Positions 59,082 through 62,547 of a stretch of DNA of 62,547 nt are shown here, piece after piece (position 1 is the first letter of the stretch; each line of letters opens with the position of its first letter). Both the position numbers and the translations under genes were made by a program. The notes under the pieces were generated by a model. It was given only the letters and a program-made list of their open reading frames with translations, did not search any database and had not been told where the DNA came from. Source of the stretch: Pseudonocardia xinjiangensis (GTDB taxonomy: Bacteria > Actinomycetota > Actinomycetes > Mycobacteriales > Pseudonocardiaceae); the NCBI RefSeq assembly GCF_012911925.1, contig NZ_JAAXKY010000024.1:1-62547 (forward strand), given 5' to 3'.

Positions 59082-59555
59082 TCAGCAGTCCGATTCATCG
59101 GGACAATGCGGCCAGATGCGGATCAGCCAGTCCTCGGGCTCGACCTGTGCTCCAGGAATGATCCGGGACTCGCTGCTTTCCGCCGGCAGGTACCGCCACG
59201 CTTGTACCGCGTACGGTCCGGAGCGTGGGAGGGGGATGGCAAGATCGGTTGAGGCCGAGGTGGGCGAGCCGAGCACGACCAGCGGATTGACGACGTCGAA
59301 AAGTCCCTCGAACCCGGGGATCTCGTCGACCGGGCCTCCGATCGGTCGGCCGCTCCAGACTTCGAACCGGACGGTAGGTTCCGGGAACTGGCCGACGCAG
59401 TTGAACTCGACCATCCCGGTTCCCGCGATCGCGATCTCGCTGGTGCGGGGCCCCTCGTCGAGTTCAGGGTATTCGGGGTCCTGAAGGAGAAATTGTCGGT
59501 AGCCGGTAAAGAGAGTGGCAGTGTACTCACTGATCATCGTCGCGGTGGGCCGCAT
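59082..59555 (-). CDS. Hypothetical protein, 157 residues
   Basis: I do not recognise the family. The ATG at 59555 has AAAGAGG 6 bases upstream. It is a soluble, beta-rich acidic protein with VEFNCVGQFPEPTVRFEVWSG and a C-terminal VEPEDWLIRIWPHCPDESDC. The layout resembles competence-inhibitor or immunity-like small proteins, without proof. It overlaps the MerR remnant by 29 bases. Confidence 0.65.
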   Translation of the reverse strand: MRPTATMISEYTATLFTGYRQFLLQDPEYPELDEGPRTSEIAIAGTGMVEFNCVGQFPEPTVRFEVWSGRPIGGPVDEIPGFEGLFDVVNPLVVLGSPTSASTDLAIPLPRSGPYAVQAWRYLPAESSESRIIPGAQVEPEDWLIRIWPHCPDESDC

Positions 59556-59769
59556 CGATACCTCTTTCACGTGGGGCGGCTGCCGACCGGCGGCGCAGTT
59601 CGTCAAGGTAGCGCGCGACCGCGTCCCGGTTGCGGGTGAGCACCTCGATCCTGGCGGTGAGCCGCTCACGTTCGTGCGTCAGCATCTCGACCGTCTCGGC
59701 GGTGACGCCCTCGAAGATGATCGGGTCCTGCGGTGAGTCCAGGCAGGGGAGGATCGCCGCGAACGGCAA
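59527..59769 (-). pseudogene. C-terminal remnant of a MerR-family regulator
   Basis: The frame has the effector/coiled-coil end of MerR proteins (LTHERERLTARIEVLTRNRDAVARYLDELR) but no helix-turn-helix. The text breaks near 59770, where the serine hydrolase remnant on the other strand begins. Confidence 0.65.
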
Positions 59770-60398
59770 GGCGGATCACCGCGTCGTCGTTGCGCGACCT
59801 CGTCCGGGACCGGCTCGCCACACCGCTGGGTGCGGACTTCCAGATCGGGCTGAGCACGAAGGACCTGCACCGCGTCTCGGACGTCATCGTGCCCGTGTTC
59901 GACGTCGACCCGTCGGTCCTGGACCGCGGCTCCGCTGCCTACCGGACGTTCACGGGGCCGGCGTTCAGCGCCGGCGCCGCGAACACGGCGGACTGGCGAG
60001 CCGCGGACCTCGGTGCCGCCAACGGGCACGGCAACGCGGCGTCGGTGGCGGATGTGCTGTCGCCGCTGGTGACAGGCTCGGGTGCCGGGCCGTCGCTCCG
60101 CCCGGACACGGTCGACCTGATCTTCCGGGAGCAGTCGAACGGCGTCGACCTGGTCAACGGGCTGCACGTCCGGTGGGGCATCGGGTTCGCCCTGCCCGAC
60201 CGGCGCACGCTGCCGTGGCTGCCCGGCGGGCGCATCGCGTTCTGGGGTGGGTGGGGTGGCTCGATGGCCATCGCCGACATCGACCGCCGGATGACCATCA
60301 GCTACGTCATGAACCGGATGGACGCCGACCTGCTCGGGTCGAGCCGTGCCGCCGCCTACGTCGGAGCCGTCTACGACGTCGTCCGGGGCTCCCGGTGA
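59770..60398 (+). pseudogene. C-terminal remnant of a beta-lactamase-fold serine hydrolase
   Basis: From about 59775 a frame gives RDLVRDRLATPLGADFQIGL and a C-terminal RWGIGFALPDRRTL and AFWGGWGGSMAIADIDRR (HxG-like strand region) of EstB-type hydrolases. The N-terminal half with the SxxK nucleophile is absent. The start of this part coincides with the break of the MerR remnant. Confidence 0.75.
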
Positions 60399-60431
60399 GC
60401 GACGGGCCGTGATCGCCGGGCGGCCCGCCGG

Positions 60432-61376
60432 TCAGGGCAGGAGCACGACCTTCCCGCCTGCGTGTCCGTCCGCGACCAGGCGGACGGCAGCTTCGGCGTC
60501 CGTGAGGGGGAAGGTCCGGGCCACCACGACATGCAGCGTTCCCGCCGCCGCAGCCGGGAGGAGCTGTTGCCAGGCGTTGCGGCGGATCTCCGTGCCGGGG
60601 TCGGCTCCGGGGGCGCCGCCGACGAGCTTGATCCCGGTGTCGGCGCGCCCGAACGCCGCGATCGAGACGATGCGGGCGCGGTCGGCCACGAGCTCCAGCG
60701 AGACGTCCACCGCTTCCGCGGTGCCGACGGTGTCGATCGCGGCGTCCACTCCGGACGGTGCGACGTCGCGTACCCGGTCGGCGAGCCCCGGCCCGTAGCG
60801 GAGCGGGATCGCGCCGTAGCTCCGCAGCAGATCGTCGTGCTGGGCGCTCGCGGTGGTGACCACGGTGGCGCCTGCCGCGACCGCGAGCTGCACGGCGAGC
60901 TGGCCGACACCTCCGGACCCGCCGTGGATCAGCACCGTGTCGCCCGCGGTCACCCCGACCACGGTCAGTGTGTGCACCGCCGTGGCTCCGGTGAGCATGA
61001 TCCCGGACGCCTCCGCCCACGGCAGCTGCGCCGGCTTGTGCACCACGTTCGCCGCCGGGAGCGTGATCGCGGCGGCGTACGCGCCGGGCGCGGGGTAGGC
61101 GATCACCTCGTCGCCGACGGCCAGCGCCCCGTCGCGACCGGTGGCGTTCGGGCCCACGGCGGTCACCACCCCGGCGAGCTCGTTGCCCACGGCGAGCGGG
61201 AGGAGCGACGGGTCCGCGCCCATGGCGCCACTGAAGCGCTTGTAGTCGACCGGGTTGATCGCCGCGGCTCTGACCTCGATGGTGACCTCGCCGTCGCCGG
61301 GTGTCGGTACGTCGGCGTCGACTGCTGCGAGTACCTCCGGGCCGCCGAACGCGGTGGCCACGATCCTGGTCGTCAT
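60432..61376 (-). CDS. NADP-dependent quinone-oxidoreductase-like MDR protein (zinc-free)
   Basis: The 314-residue protein is a medium-chain reductase without zinc cysteines. It has AAAINPVDYKRFSG, GNELAGVVTAVGP, the cofactor motif HGGSGGVGQLAVQLAVAAGA and a final DGHAGGKVVLLP. Members reduce quinones or alkenals with NADPH. The ATG at 61376 is chosen from family alignment; a longer in-frame run to 61967 is antisense to the next gene. It is divergent from the kinase gene at 61500. Confidence 0.92.
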   Translation of the reverse strand: MTTRIVATAFGGPEVLAAVDADVPTPGDGEVTIEVRAAAINPVDYKRFSGAMGADPSLLPLAVGNELAGVVTAVGPNATGRDGALAVGDEVIAYPAPGAYAAAITLPAANVVHKPAQLPWAEASGIMLTGATAVHTLTVVGVTAGDTVLIHGGSGGVGQLAVQLAVAAGATVVTTASAQHDDLLRSYGAIPLRYGPGLADRVRDVAPSGVDAAIDTVGTAEAVDVSLELVADRARIVSIAAFGRADTGIKLVGGAPGADPGTEIRRNAWQQLLPAAAAGTLHVVVARTFPLTDAEAAVRLVADGHAGGKVVLLP

Positions 61377-61499
61377 GCTCGGGGCAACCGGCTCGTGGTG
61401 AGGGTGATTCCGGATCGCCGCGGCGTGAGACCAGCCGCCGTCGGGGGCGATCGAAATCGGACGTGCCGTCCGGTCGTCTTCGCGATACTTGCCCACGTG

Positions 61500-62387
61500 A
61501 TGCACAGCGACGAGGTGCGGGTAGCTCCCGCGGTCGCTCACCGGCTGATCACCGACCAGTTTCCGCAGTGGCGGCACCTGCCGATCCGTGCGGTCGCCGC
61601 CGATGGCACCGTTCATGCGATCTACCGTGTCGGCGACGAACTCGCCGCCCGTTTCCCGCTGCGTGCACTGGATCCGGACGAGACCCGACGCCGGTTGGTG
61701 GCCGAGGCCTCCGCGGCTCGTGAACTGGCACGGTGCAGCCCGGTTCCGACGCCTGAACCGGTCGCGCTCGGTCACCCCGGAGAGGGCTACCCCTTGCCGT
61801 GGACGGTCCAGACCTGGGTCCACGGTCGCGTGGCGTCGGACGACGACCCCAGCGGTTCCGAGGCTTTCGCTCGCGATCTTGCCTGCTTCATCGGCGCACT
61901 CCGCGCAACGGACACGCGAGGGCGCACGTTTTCCGGAACCCACCGTGGCGGCAACCTGAAAGACCACGACGAGTGGATGCAGACGTGCTTCCGGAAATCC
62001 GCCGGGCTGCTGGACGTCGAGCCGCTACAACAGTTGTGGAGCGAGTTCAGACAACTGCCCAGGGCCGGGGCCGACGTGATGTCACACGGGGACCTCATTC
62101 CCGGCAACGTGCTGGTCGACAACGGGCGCCTCACCGGGGTCCTCGACGGTGGCGGGTTCGGCCCGGCCGATCCCGCTCTTGATCTGGTGGCCGCGTGGCA
62201 CCTCCTCGACCACGGACCACGAGCAGAACTGCGGAAGGCGCTGGGCTCTGGTGACATCGAGTGGTCCCGGGGCATGGCATGGGCGTTCCAGCAGGCCATG
62301 GGCTTGGTCTGGTACTACGTCACGTCGAGTCCGCCGCTGAGCCGCCTGGGGCGCCGCACGCTTGATCGGCTCCTCCGTCAGATATGA
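61500..62387 (+). CDS. Aminoglycoside phosphotransferase (APH) family kinase
   Basis: The 295-residue protein has AARFPLRALDPDE, a catalytic loop SHGDLIPGNVLVD (His196, Asp198) and the metal-binding Asp216 in VLDGGGFGPADPALDL, where the usual IDFG is LDGG. It is of the group close to macrolide and aminoglycoside kinases but the substrate is not known. It differs clearly from the other APH-like kinase at 19131. The ATG at 61500 directly follows a GTG. Sequence after 62387 to the window end shows no gene. Confidence 0.9.
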   Translation: MHSDEVRVAPAVAHRLITDQFPQWRHLPIRAVAADGTVHAIYRVGDELAARFPLRALDPDETRRRLVAEASAARELARCSPVPTPEPVALGHPGEGYPLPWTVQTWVHGRVASDDDPSGSEAFARDLACFIGALRATDTRGRTFSGTHRGGNLKDHDEWMQTCFRKSAGLLDVEPLQQLWSEFRQLPRAGADVMSHGDLIPGNVLVDNGRLTGVLDGGGFGPADPALDLVAAWHLLDHGPRAELRKALGSGDIEWSRGMAWAFQQAMGLVWYYVTSSPPLSRLGRRTLDRLLRQI

Positions 62388-62547
62388 GGCAGGCAAACCG
62401 GCGGGTCGATGCGGCGGGATGAAATCGGCACAAAATGCGCTGTCGACGTGATCCGCCCGCTCGGCGACACATGGTGATTCCGGTATCCGCCCGGAGCCGT
62501 TCACGGCGTCGTCCGGAATACGGTGGTCGGCACGGACGGAAGGCGTC

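Overview
The window is chromosomal DNA of a high-GC Gram-positive bacterium, most likely an actinomycete of the Pseudonocardiales type. This rests on very high GC with strong third-position bias, frequent GTG starts, 4-base stop/start overlaps, many TetR regulators, deazaflavin/F420- and mycofactocin-type oxidoreductases, and a polyamino-acid-synthetase-type NRPS. I see no rRNA, tRNA, CRISPR array or intact insertion sequence. It is an accessory region of small operons mixed with many decayed genes.

Layout. 1-4.9 kb: an AfsR/LuxR-type ATPase regulator, a zinc alcohol dehydrogenase, and a TetR/membrane-protein pair with a clear palindromic operator. 5-12.5 kb: a methyltransferase, a decayed polyamino-acid-synthetase-like gene, an orphan response regulator, remnants of a LuxR and a BBE-type flavoenzyme, an MFS pump and an alpha/beta hydrolase. 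12.7-21.5 kb: an acetyltransferase, an enoyl-CoA hydratase-like protein, a three-gene operon (deazaflavin oxidoreductase, TetR, DUF1772) behind a tandem operator, an LLM monooxygenase with an SMP-30 lactonase, a TetR, an APH-like kinase, a VanZ-like protein and a methyltransferase. 21.7-30.6 kb: a redox/hydrolase block (esterase, orphan response regulator, GMC oxidoreductase, mycofactocin-type SDR, isochorismatase-like hydrolase, FAD protein, TehA-like transporter, MarR). Three of its promoters share an inverted-repeat element. 30.6-39.4 kb: LtrA with decayed LLM and YceI neighbours, a full-length BBE oxidoreductase, TetR, a methyltransferase, a decayed DHA2 pump and a DUF4331 protein.

39.4-49.4 kb is the most interesting part, all on the minus strand: aspartate kinase, dihydrodipicolinate synthase, a lysine-2,3-aminomutase-like radical SAM enzyme, a 1335-residue Pls/PosA-type NRPS (A-PCP-membrane-three LbH-like domains), a BPL_N/glutamine-amidotransferase-like protein and a secreted beta-lactamase-fold lipoprotein. 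The first three would make lysine precursor and turn lysine into beta-lysine. The NRPS is the kind of enzyme that makes cationic homopolymers such as epsilon-poly-lysine. I read the locus as a candidate poly-(beta-)lysine biosynthetic cluster.

49.4-62.5 kb: a gene-poor stretch with a broken nucleotidyltransferase-like gene, an NmrA-like reductase, two MFS pumps, two small unknown proteins, a short epimerase-like protein, a frameshifted MocR regulator coupled to a LOG-family protein, remnants of a flavohemoprotein, a MerR and a serine hydrolase, a quinone-oxidoreductase-like protein and an APH-like kinase. Several frameshifts look like single lost G/C bases, so some broken genes may be sequencing errors.
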